Below are positions 18,767 to 26,247 of a stretch of 64,000 bases of DNA, piece after piece. Position 1 is the first letter of the stretch, and every line of letters begins with the position of its first letter. The notes beneath the pieces were generated by a model. That model was given only the letters and a program-made list of their open reading frames with translations. It was not told the origin of the DNA and did not search any database. Source of the DNA: Duganella rivi (GTDB lineage Bacteria; Pseudomonadota; Gammaproteobacteria; Burkholderiales; Burkholderiaceae_D); assembly GCF_009857435.1 (NCBI RefSeq), contig NZ_WWCK01000007.1, positions 1 to 64,000 of the forward strand, in the 5' to 3' direction. Position numbers and translations under genes: made by a program.

Positions 18767-18953
18767 ATCGTCCCCATCCAGTTATCGTTATCCCTCGATG
18801 GCGCATCACTCATACGCCCGTCGCAATTGCGAAAAACACCAAGCCAACTAACGATTCCGCACAACAGCCCCGCTTGCTTGCTATGAGCCGCCGCAAAGCG
18901 CATCATGATTTTGCAGACTACCCTCCGATGACACCTTTCACATTGGAGGACTT

Positions 18954-19364
18954 ATGTCGGACTTTTACAAATACTTCAAAGAGAACATGGATGGATTGGG
19001 TTTGCCAACGCCCGAGAATTTGTTTGGCACGAGTCAGTCAGCTGTTTCAACTGCTTCGACGCTTCTGGGACTGATTGATCGATTCGGGAAAGATAAGAGT
19101 GTCGGAGAATTGCTCAGCACTGGTGTTAAAGGCGGAAAGTTGGCAGTCCTCAGTACGATAAACGCCTCTTTTTATGTGGGGGCTGTTATTGGCAGTATCG
19201 CTGTGGCTACTGGGCGCAATTTGGCGGGAGGGACTTCCCTCGCAGATGTGCTACGTGAGGCACAAATGAACCATTTGCATCGTCCTTGGTTGGCATCACT
19301 TCTAGTGCGGCATCCAAAGATTTTAAAGACGCGTAAAATTAAACAGGTCAGGAGGGCACCATGA
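18954..19364 (+). CDS. Small membrane protein of unknown function, first of a pair
   Basis: 136 aa, not recognised. A strong GGAGGA site precedes the ATG. The N-terminal ~60 residues are amphipathic (MSDFYKYFKENMDGLGLPTP). A hydrophobic, Gly/Ala-rich stretch at ~72-95 (INASFYVGAVIGSIAVATG) is probably one membrane segment. The tail is strongly basic (RHPKILKTRKIKQVRR). Its stop overlaps the start of the 59-residue gene at 19361 (ATGA), so the two are translationally coupled. Base composition is visibly less GC-rich than in neighbouring genes, which suggests an acquired pair. No function is assigned. Confidence 0.72.
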   Translation: MSDFYKYFKENMDGLGLPTPENLFGTSQSAVSTASTLLGLIDRFGKDKSVGELLSTGVKGGKLAVLSTINASFYVGAVIGSIAVATGRNLAGGTSLADVLREAQMNHLHRPWLASLLVRHPKILKTRKIKQVRRAP

Positions 19365-19540
19365 AAGATGGATTGCTGTTATTGGTTACGGGAATAATCT
19401 GCTCGTTGGGAGCGTGGTTATTCTTTAAGTTTTTTGGAAGCGAGGCGTTCATTGTCATTATGATGATGACGATGGTCTCCGCCGTTCTTGATAATGTGCG
19501 GCTGCGGAGGAAGTTACGTGAGCTGACCGGAGAGCAGTAA
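19361..19540 (+). CDS. 59-residue double-helix membrane protein, second of the pair
   Basis: 59 aa. The start overlaps the upstream stop as ATGA, and CAGGAGGG is a strong ribosome site. The protein is almost entirely two hydrophobic segments: residues ~4-23 (GLLLLVTGIICSLGAWLFF) and ~29-46 (FIVIMMMTMVSAVL). A short charged tail rich in Arg/Lys and Glu follows (LRRKLRELTGEQ). It ends just before a bidirectional terminator shared with the dicarboxylate symporter. The tight coupling and matched composition support a real two-gene unit. Function is unknown. Confidence 0.72.
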   Translation: MKDGLLLLVTGIICSLGAWLFFKFFGSEAFIVIMMMTMVSAVLDNVRLRRKLRELTGEQ

Positions 19541-19542
19541 AG

Positions 19543-19570
19543 AAAAACGCCACCGTGTAGGTGGCGTTTT
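19543..19570. terminator. Bidirectional terminator
   Basis: The hairpin ACGCCACC / GGTGGCGT (loop GTGTA) is flanked by an A-run and a T-run. It separates the small membrane gene pair from the convergent symporter gene. Confidence 0.88.
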
Positions 19571-19580
19571 GGTTTGACGT

Positions 19581-20825
19581 TTACGCCGCTTCGGCGGTTT
19601 TCGGCGGGTCCATCTCGCCTTCCCACTTGGCGACGACGGCGGTGGCGATGCCGTTGCCGATGACGTTGGTCGCGGAGCGCGCCATGTCGAGGAAGTGGTC
19701 GATGCCCAACAGCAGCAGCATGCCCGCTTCTGGAATGTTGAACTGGCCCAGCGTCGCGGCAATCACCACCAGCGAAGCGCGCGGCACGCCGGCCATGCCT
19801 TTCGAAGTCAGCATCAGCACGGCCATCATGGTCATCTGCTGGCCCAGCGACATTTCAATGCCATACGCCTGCGCGATGAACACGGTGGCAAAGGTGCAGT
19901 ACATCATCGAGCCATCCAGATTGAACGAGTAGCCGATCGGCAGCACGAACGAGGCAATACGGTTGCGCACGCCGAAACGCTCCAGACCTTCCAGGGTTTT
20001 CGGATACGCCGCTTCGCTCGATGCAGTCGAGAAGGCCAGCAGCGCCGGGCTGCGCATTTCTTTCATCAGCGCGAACACGCGGCCTTTCAGGAACAGGAAG
20101 CCGATGAAGATCAGCAGCGCCCACAGCAGCACGATGCCGAAGTAGAACTCGGCCATGAACACACCGTAGGTCGACAGCACGCCCAGACCGCTCTTGGCGA
20201 TGGTGCCGGCAACCGCAGCAAACACGGCAAACGGTGCAAACTTCATCACGTAGCCGGTAACCTTCAGCATCACGTGCGCGACACCGTCCAGCGCTTCGAT
20301 CAGCGCGTTGGCTTTAGGGCCAACCGCCGCCGCAGCCGAACCGAAGAACAGCGAGAAGATCACGATTTGCAGGATTTCGTTCTTGGCCATGCCATCGACG
20401 ATGGACGACGGCACCAGGTGGGTGACGAAGTCTTTCAAGGTCAGGCTGGAGGTGGCCAGGTCAGCCTTGGCGGCGGTAGCGGCCATGTGGCCCAGCAGCG
20501 CATCGCCCGGACGGAAGATGTTGACCAGCACCAGGCCCAGGCTCAGCGACATCACCGAGGCGATGAAGAACCAGCCCAGCGTTTTCACGCCGACGCGGCC
20601 GACCGCGGTCGCATCGCCCATCTTGGCAATGCCGCATACCAGCGTCGAGAACACCAGCGGCGCGATAATCATCTTGATCAGGCGCAGGAACAGCGTGGTG
20701 ATCAGCGCCATGGTGTCGGCAAAGCCGGTTGGACTGGCCAGATTGTCGTGGGCGAAGTAACCGGTAATGATGCCTAGCACCAGTCCAATCAGGATGTACG
20801 TGGTCAATCGGCTTTGTTTGTTCAT
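19581..20825 (-). CDS. Dicarboxylate/amino acid:cation symporter (DAACS family, DctA/GltP-like)
   Basis: 414 aa from ATG at 20825, preceded by AGGAACC; a longer reading upstream is not hydrophobic and is rejected. It carries the DAACS hallmarks: the serine-rich re-entrant loop AFSTASSEAAYP and the motif SFNLDGSMMYC in the next helix, with about eight membrane segments. It imports C4-dicarboxylates or acidic amino acids with H+ or Na+. The choice between DctA and GltP is not resolved. It lies divergently, ~200 bases from a GltL-type ATPase, another acidic-amino-acid-related gene. Confidence 0.9.
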   Translation of the reverse strand: MNKQSRLTTYILIGLVLGIITGYFAHDNLASPTGFADTMALITTLFLRLIKMIIAPLVFSTLVCGIAKMGDATAVGRVGVKTLGWFFIASVMSLSLGLVLVNIFRPGDALLGHMAATAAKADLATSSLTLKDFVTHLVPSSIVDGMAKNEILQIVIFSLFFGSAAAAVGPKANALIEALDGVAHVMLKVTGYVMKFAPFAVFAAVAGTIAKSGLGVLSTYGVFMAEFYFGIVLLWALLIFIGFLFLKGRVFALMKEMRSPALLAFSTASSEAAYPKTLEGLERFGVRNRIASFVLPIGYSFNLDGSMMYCTFATVFIAQAYGIEMSLGQQMTMMAVLMLTSKGMAGVPRASLVVIAATLGQFNIPEAGMLLLLGIDHFLDMARSATNVIGNGIATAVVAKWEGEMDPPKTAEAA

Positions 20826-21021
20826 ATTTTTGGGGTTCCTGTGGTAGTGTCTCTCTGAGCCTGCACAGCGGGCAGGATAGCCGCCGCTGCGGTCTTCTTT
20901 GTGATGGCGACAGCCGGTTTTGGGTGCGCCGGCTGCTGAAACTATTGGCAAGTTCCGCAGTATCCTTGTGGGCAGGGGCGCTGTCAAGCGCGCAGCCAGC
21001 CGCAAAATAATCTATTTTCTT

Positions 21022-21747
21022 ATGATTGAAATCAAAAATATCAGCAAGTGGTATGGTCAGTTCCAAGTGCTCAAGGAATGCAGCACGCGGGTAGAAAAAG
21101 GCGATGTCATGGTGATTTGCGGGCCGTCCGGTTCCGGCAAGTCCACGCTGATTAAGACCGTCAATGGGCTGGAACCGTTCCAGCAAGGGCAAATTACGGT
21201 CGATGGCACCTCGGTAGGCGACAAGGGCACGGATTTGCCGGCGCTGCGGGCGCGTATCGGCATGGTGTTTCAGAATTTTGAGCTGTTTCCCCATTTATCC
21301 GTGCGCGACAACCTGACGCTGGGCCAGATCAAGGTGCTGGGCCGCAGCGTGGAGGAGGCGACCGCGCGCGGTTTGCAATATCTCGACCGGGTCGGCTTGC
21401 TGGCGCAGCAGGACAAGTTCCCCGGCCAGCTTTCCGGCGGCCAGCAGCAGCGGGTGGCCATCGCCCGCGCACTGGCGATGGATCCGATTGCCATGCTGTT
21501 TGACGAGCCCACCTCGGCGCTCGACCCGGAAATGATCAACGAGGTGCTGGACGTCATGGTCGGCCTCGCCCAGGAGGGCATGACCATGATGGTGGTCACC
21601 CACGAGATGGGTTTCGCCCGCAAGGTCGCCAACCGCGTGGTGTTCATGGATCAAGGCGCGATCCTGGAGGACAGCAGCAAGGACGACTTTTTCCATGCCC
21701 CGCAAACGGAACGCGCGCGCGACTTTTTAGCTCGTATAATTCACTAA
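21022..21747 (+). CDS. gltL: Amino acid ABC transporter ATP-binding protein (GltL/GlnQ type), no local permease
   Basis: 241 aa from ATG 21022, exactly the usual length of GltL/GlnQ. Walker A is GPSGSGKST, the signature LSGGQQQRVAIARAL, Walker B AMLFDEPTSALDPE and the H-loop VVTHEMGFA. It would power import of polar amino acids such as glutamate, aspartate or glutamine. No permease or binding-protein gene lies beside it, so it must pair with components elsewhere or work with several permeases. The stop overlaps the next start (TAATG). Confidence 0.9.
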   Translation: MIEIKNISKWYGQFQVLKECSTRVEKGDVMVICGPSGSGKSTLIKTVNGLEPFQQGQITVDGTSVGDKGTDLPALRARIGMVFQNFELFPHLSVRDNLTLGQIKVLGRSVEEATARGLQYLDRVGLLAQQDKFPGQLSGGQQQRVAIARALAMDPIAMLFDEPTSALDPEMINEVLDVMVGLAQEGMTMMVVTHEMGFARKVANRVVFMDQGAILEDSSKDDFFHAPQTERARDFLARIIH

Positions 21748-23204
21748 TGAATATTTCCATTAAGCAATTGAGTGGCGCGATGCTGGCGCTGGGACTGCTG
21801 AGCGCGGCTCATGCAGCGGATAAGATCGCCGCCGACCTGGTGTTGACCAAGGCGACGCTGATTGACGTCGCCGGCGGCAAAGCGGTGACCGGCAAGTCGG
21901 TGGTGCTCAAGGGCGACACCATCCTGGCGGTGGTGGACGACAAGCAGCTGTCGCAGTACGCGGCCAAGAAGACCATCAGCCTGCCGGGCAAATACGTGAT
22001 GCCGGGCCTGTGGGACACCCATGTGCACTTCGGCGGCGGCCCGGCGCTGATTGATGAGAACAAGCACTTGCTGCAACTGTATCTGGCGTATGGCATCACC
22101 GCAGTTCGCGATTGCTCGGGCGATTTGCCCGATACCGTGTTGCAGTGGCGTGATGAGGTCAACCAGCGCAAGCTGGAAGGCCCGACCATCTTCACCTCGG
22201 CCGCCAAGCTGGAAGGCTACAAGCCGCTGTGGAAGGGCACGATTGAAGTCGGCACGCCGGAAGAGGTGAGCCGCGCGCTAGACAAGCTGCAAGGCCAGAA
22301 GGTGGACTTCGTGAAGATCACCGAAAACACGCTGAAGCCGGAGATTTATCTGGAAGCGCTGCGCCAGGCCAAAGAGCGCGGCATGCGCACCTCGGGCCAC
22401 ATCCCGGTGCAACTGACTTTGGCGACCATGTTTGATGCGGGCCTCGGCACGGTGGAGCACCAATCCTATCTGCTGCGCGCGTCCACGCCGAAAGAGAAAG
22501 AGCTGACGGCGCAAGTGGCGGCCGGCACGCTGACCGGCAAAGAAGCCGTCAAGCAAAGCCTCGCCACTTACGATGAAGCGACTGCGCGTGCATCGTTCCG
22601 CTACATGGCGTCCAAGGGAACTGCGGTGGTGCCGACGTTGTCGGTGTCGCGCGTAGTGGCGTATCTGGATCAGGACGATCACGCCCACGACGAAGCCTTG
22701 CAGTACATCGGCAAAGGCCTGCGTGCCACCTACGACTGGCGCGTGCAGCGCGCGGCGCAGGATGATGCGGCGGCGATTGCGCAGCGCAAGGCGGTGTTTG
22801 AGAAATCGGCGTCCTTGTTGCCGATCTTGCAGCAGGAAGGCGTGAGCATCATCGCCGGTACGGATGCGGGCTTCCTGAATTCGTACGACTACCCGGGGCA
22901 GGCGCTGCACGATGAAATCGGCCTGTACGTGAACTATGGCCTGACGCCGGCGCAAGCCTTGCAATCGGCCGTAATCAACGGCCCGCGCTTCCTGGGCAAG
23001 CTGGATCGCTACGGCGCGCTGGAAGCGGGCAAGTCGGCCGACGTGCTGGTGCTGGATGCAAATCCGCTGAAAGACATCAGCGCCACGCGCAAAATCCGCA
23101 CCGTCATCAGCCACGGCACTGTCTACGACCGCGCCCGCCTCGACAAAATCCTCGCGGATACCAAGGCTTGGGCCGCGCAGACCAAGGCCCCGTCCGGCGG
23201 CTGA
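21747..23204 (+). CDS. Exported amidohydrolase family protein (imidazolonepropionase-like)
   Basis: 485 aa with a signal peptide ending in AHAAD (~residue 26), so probably periplasmic. The amidohydrolase barrel is marked by PGLWDTHVHFGGG (HxH metal ligands), a Lys-bearing strand KVDFVKITEN (carbamylated Lys site), RTSGHIPV and TVEHQSY (His ligands), and IIAGTDAGF (catalytic Asp). The closing beta-sandwich reads LEAGKSADVLVLDANP. Likely substrates are cyclic amides or dipeptides. It is coupled to the ATPase gene by a one-base overlap, but a functional link is only inferred. Confidence 0.9.
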   Translation: MNISIKQLSGAMLALGLLSAAHAADKIAADLVLTKATLIDVAGGKAVTGKSVVLKGDTILAVVDDKQLSQYAAKKTISLPGKYVMPGLWDTHVHFGGGPALIDENKHLLQLYLAYGITAVRDCSGDLPDTVLQWRDEVNQRKLEGPTIFTSAAKLEGYKPLWKGTIEVGTPEEVSRALDKLQGQKVDFVKITENTLKPEIYLEALRQAKERGMRTSGHIPVQLTLATMFDAGLGTVEHQSYLLRASTPKEKELTAQVAAGTLTGKEAVKQSLATYDEATARASFRYMASKGTAVVPTLSVSRVVAYLDQDDHAHDEALQYIGKGLRATYDWRVQRAAQDDAAAIAQRKAVFEKSASLLPILQQEGVSIIAGTDAGFLNSYDYPGQALHDEIGLYVNYGLTPAQALQSAVINGPRFLGKLDRYGALEAGKSADVLVLDANPLKDISATRKIRTVISHGTVYDRARLDKILADTKAWAAQTKAPSGG

Positions 23205-23220
23205 TTTAGCCTGAAGGACT

Positions 23221-23267
23221 GGCAGCGGGTAAAATATCGGCTATTCGTATTTTGAGAGCCCGCTGCC
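23221..23267 (+). promoter_or_regulatory. pyrC leader: 9-bp inverted repeat around a -10-like element
   Basis: GGCAGCGGG (23221-23229) and CCCGCTGCC (23259-23267) are perfectly complementary. The right arm ends on the base before the pyrC ATG and lies next to its weak GAGAG ribosome site. TAAAAT (23230-23235) inside the loop resembles a -10 element. Transcripts from that promoter would lack the left arm, whereas read-through from upstream would carry it and could hide the start. The regulatory reading is an inference. Confidence 0.55.
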
Positions 23268-24320
23268 ATGTCCGACCTCGTTCAAACGCCTTCCAGCATC
23301 ACCATCACCCGCCCAGACGACTGGCACCTGCATTTGCGCGATGGCGCGACGCTGGCCAGCGTGCTGCCGCATAGCGCCCGCCAGTTCGCCCGCGCGATTG
23401 TGATGCCGAATTTGAAACCTCCGGTCACGACCACCGCCGCCGCTGTCGCTTACCGCGAACGTATTCTGGCTGCGCTGCCGCAGGGCATGGACTTCGAGCC
23501 GTTGATGACGCTCTACCTCACCAACAATACCCAGCCGGACGAGATCGTGCGCGCGCAGGAAAGCGGCATTGTGCACGCGGTGAAGCTATACCCGGCCGGC
23601 GCCACCACCAACTCGGACGCCGGCGTGACCGATCTGTCCAACTGCTACAAGACGCTGGAGAAGATGCAGGAACTCGGCATGCCGTTCCTCGTCCACGGCG
23701 AAGTCACCGATCAAGATATCGATCTGTTCGACCGCGAAGCCGTGTTCATCGAACGCGTAATGCGCCCACTGCGCCGCGATTTCCCGGCGCTGAATATCGT
23801 GTTTGAACACATCACCACCAAGCACGCCGCGCAATACGTGGCGGAAGCAGAAGGCCCGATCGCCGCGACCATCACCGCGCATCACCTGCTGTACAACCGC
23901 AATGACATCTTCAAGGGCGGCATCCGTCCTCACTACTACTGCCTGCCGGTGCTGAAGCGCGAAGAGCACCGCCTGGCGCTGGTGACCGCAGCGACCAGCG
24001 GCGACGAGCGCTTCTTCCTCGGCACCGACTCCGCGCCGCACGCGCAGGGCGCCAAGGAAGCCGCTTGCGGTTGCGCCGGTTGCTACACAGCGCTGCACGC
24101 CATGGAGCTGTACGCCGAAGCCTTCGAACGTGCCGGCGCGCTGGATAAGCTGGAAGCCTTCGCATCGCTGAACGGCCCGGCCTTCTACAACCTGCCAGTC
24201 AACCAAGGCAAGATCACGCTCAAGCGCGAACAATGGACGCTGCCGGAAGCTCTGCCGCTGGCCGACCAGCAGGTGATCCCTCTCAACGCCGGCGAAACCA
24301 TCAACTGGAAAATGGTGTAA
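23268..24320 (+). CDS. pyrC: Dihydroorotase
   Basis: 350 aa, as for class II dihydroorotases of proteobacteria. Metal ligands are in RPDDWHLHLRDG (HxH), AVKLYPAGATTNSDAG (carbamylated Lys), LVHGEV (His) and VFEHITTK (His). The catalytic Asp is in FLGTDSAPH. It closes carbamoyl-aspartate to dihydroorotate in pyrimidine synthesis. The following DUF3025 gene starts 3 bases after its stop. Confidence 0.96.
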   Translation: MSDLVQTPSSITITRPDDWHLHLRDGATLASVLPHSARQFARAIVMPNLKPPVTTTAAAVAYRERILAALPQGMDFEPLMTLYLTNNTQPDEIVRAQESGIVHAVKLYPAGATTNSDAGVTDLSNCYKTLEKMQELGMPFLVHGEVTDQDIDLFDREAVFIERVMRPLRRDFPALNIVFEHITTKHAAQYVAEAEGPIAATITAHHLLYNRNDIFKGGIRPHYYCLPVLKREEHRLALVTAATSGDERFFLGTDSAPHAQGAKEAACGCAGCYTALHAMELYAEAFERAGALDKLEAFASLNGPAFYNLPVNQGKITLKREQWTLPEALPLADQQVIPLNAGETINWKMV

Positions 24321-24323
24321 CGA

Positions 24324-25136
24324 GTGTTGGAAGTGCTGGATACAATCGACTGGTCGCGTCCCTGGTACGAATCGGTACGCGACGCGGCCGGCCTGTTGTC
24401 GAAAGACGCGCACTTCCGCGATGAGTTCTCCAGGCAGGCCGCCGCACTGGGCCTGCGCAATCACCTTGGGTTGCCGCTGTCCTTCGTGCCGCAAGAGGAT
24501 CTGCCGGAAGGCACGGCCTACGAGCAGCACATCGGCGCCACTGGTTGCGTGCCGACGCGCGACAACCTGCATGACTTCTTCAACGGCCTTGTGTGGCTGA
24601 CCTTCCCGCGCATCAAAGTCCAGCTGAACGCCTTGCAGGCAGCGCAGATTGCGCTCGACGGCGTCGGCAAATCGCGCGGCCCTGCGCGTGACGGCGCCAC
24701 CATCTTCGACGAAAACGCCGCGCTGCTGGTGGTGCGCGATAACGCAGCAGGCCAAGCGCTGATTGACGCGCTGCGCGGGCATCGCTGGCATGAAGCCTTC
24801 GTTGAGCGCCGCGCGCAGTGGGGCGTGGATGCCGAGGCCTGGCTGTTCGGCCATGCGCTGATGGAAAAGCTGGTCGCGCCGCGCAAGGCGATCACCGCGC
24901 ACACGCGCATCGTGCTGGCGGGTGAAGAATTCTTCACGCTGGATCACGCCGCGCGCCGCGCATGGATCGACGCCACGGTATCGCGGCAATTGGCCGGCGA
25001 AGGCTTGAGTACCGCCGGTTTCACGCCGATGCAAGCGCTGGGCGTGCCGGGCTGGTGGCCGGAGCAGGATGAGGCGTTTTATGCCGATACAACCGTGTTC
25101 CGTGCGAAGCGGGCAAGCAGCGGGCAAGCGCAGTAA
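24324..25136 (+). CDS. DUF3025 domain-containing protein
   Basis: 270 aa from a GTG start. Conserved stretches such as GLPLSFVPQEDLPEGTAYEQHI, the central VPTRDNLHDFFNGLVWL and the basic FPRIKVQLNALQA fit the DUF3025 family, whose function is unknown. It is cytoplasmic, with no signal peptide. It follows pyrC by 3 bases and is probably in the same transcript, a pairing I recall from other betaproteobacteria. TAAAAT at 25134-25139 overlaps its stop and may start the next transcript. Confidence 0.85.
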   Translation: MLEVLDTIDWSRPWYESVRDAAGLLSKDAHFRDEFSRQAAALGLRNHLGLPLSFVPQEDLPEGTAYEQHIGATGCVPTRDNLHDFFNGLVWLTFPRIKVQLNALQAAQIALDGVGKSRGPARDGATIFDENAALLVVRDNAAGQALIDALRGHRWHEAFVERRAQWGVDAEAWLFGHALMEKLVAPRKAITAHTRIVLAGEEFFTLDHAARRAWIDATVSRQLAGEGLSTAGFTPMQALGVPGWWPEQDEAFYADTTVFRAKRASSGQAQ

Positions 25137-25139
25137 AAT
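25134..25139 (+). promoter_or_regulatory. Candidate -10 element for the Gfo/Idh/MocA gene
   Basis: GTAAAATAA overlaps the DUF3025 stop codon and lies ~52 bases before the next start. The same GTAAAAT form precedes pyrC and the recG/queA gap, which supports its use as a -10 element here. No clear -35 was found. Confidence 0.4.
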
Positions 25140-25190
25140 AATCAATTCAATATCAACCAACTCGCCGCCGACGCGGCAGAAAGTGACGCC

Positions 25191-26186
25191 ATGACGCAGG
25201 TAATTCGCTGGGGTATTTTGGGCACGGGCAAAATCGCCAAGGCCATGGCCACTGCTTTGCAGGACACGCCTGATGCAAAACTCGTCGCCGTCGCTTCGCG
25301 CTCCGTAGATAGCGCTACCACGTTCGGCCAGGAATACGGCGCCGAGCGTTTCCACGGCAGCTACCAGGCACTGGCCGATGATCCCAATGTGGACGTGATC
25401 TACATCGGCACGCCGCACCCTATGCACCACGAGAACGCGCTGATGTGCCTCAACGGCGGCAAGGCGGTGCTGGTGGAGAAATCGTTCACCATGAATCGCC
25501 GCCAGGCAGAAGACATCATCAACCTGGCGCGCGCAAAAAATCTGTTCGTGATGGAAGCGATGTGGACGCGCTTCATGCCGGCCATCGTGGAGGCCAAGCG
25601 CATTGTCGATAGCGGCGAGATCGGCAAGCCGGCCCACGTCGCCGCCGATTTCGGTTTCACCTCTGACGCAGGCCCGGAGCACCGCCTGTTTGCGCCGGAG
25701 CTGGGTGGCGGCGCGCTGCTGGATTTGGGCATCTACCCGCTGTCGATGTCGTCGTTCTTCCTCGGTGGCGTTACCGGCGTGAAGGCGCAGGCGGAGATGA
25801 CTGCCACCGGCGTTGATATGCAAACTGCGTTCACCTTGTCGCATGAGGGCGGCGGCGTATCGTCCTGCGCATGCAGCTTGCGTTCGCGCACGCCGACCGA
25901 GTTGACCATCTCGGGCGAGAAGGGCTTCGTGCGGCTGCACGACCGCTTCCACAACACCGACAGCTTCACCGTGACGCTGGTGGACGGCGCCTCGCGCAGC
26001 GAACGCACCATCACGCTGCCTAAGAGCGGCAACGGCTACACCCACGAAGCGCAAGAAGTCGGCCGCTGCATCCGCGCAGGCCTGATCGAAAGCCCGGTAA
26101 TGCCGCACGCCGAAACGCTGGCCATCATGGGCACCTTGGACGAAATCCGCGCGCAGATCGGCCTGCGCTATCCCGCCGACGAGTAA
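25191..26186 (+). CDS. Gfo/Idh/MocA family oxidoreductase
   Basis: 331 aa. The N-terminal Rossmann motif is WGILGTGKIAKAMATAL. The family signature Lys is in KAVLVEKSFTMN (EKP-like). The C-terminal alpha/beta domain includes GGGALLDLGIYPLSM, which carries the conserved Asp/His-region residues. These enzymes use NAD(P)H to oxidise or reduce sugars and related compounds, often trans-dihydrodiols or myo-inositol. The substrate is unknown. It is followed by an MFS transporter that might carry its substrate, but the 61-base gap holds its own control elements. Confidence 0.9.
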   Translation: MTQVIRWGILGTGKIAKAMATALQDTPDAKLVAVASRSVDSATTFGQEYGAERFHGSYQALADDPNVDVIYIGTPHPMHHENALMCLNGGKAVLVEKSFTMNRRQAEDIINLARAKNLFVMEAMWTRFMPAIVEAKRIVDSGEIGKPAHVAADFGFTSDAGPEHRLFAPELGGGALLDLGIYPLSMSSFFLGGVTGVKAQAEMTATGVDMQTAFTLSHEGGGVSSCACSLRSRTPTELTISGEKGFVRLHDRFHNTDSFTVTLVDGASRSERTITLPKSGNGYTHEAQEVGRCIRAGLIESPVMPHAETLAIMGTLDEIRAQIGLRYPADE

Positions 26187-26211
26187 GCAGGTTTGACCTG
26201 AACTGGTTACA

Positions 26212-26242
26212 ATCCCCTGATACGAATTGAATAACAGGGGAT
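26212..26242 (+). promoter_or_regulatory. Inverted repeat covering the ribosome site of the MFS gene
   Basis: ATCCCCTG (26212-26219) and CAGGGGAT (26235-26242) are perfect complements. The right arm includes the only purine-rich stretch before the ATG at 26248. TACAAT (26208-26213) just upstream could be a -10 element. It could be a hairpin limiting translation or an operator; the sequence cannot decide. Confidence 0.45.
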
Positions 26243-26247
26243 AGACC

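Noticed and set aside
20946..20958. TGGCAAGTTCCGC in the gap between symporter and ATPase, considered as a sigma-54 promoter
   Set aside because: The GG-to-GC distance is 8 rather than 10 bases and the -12 half is poor.
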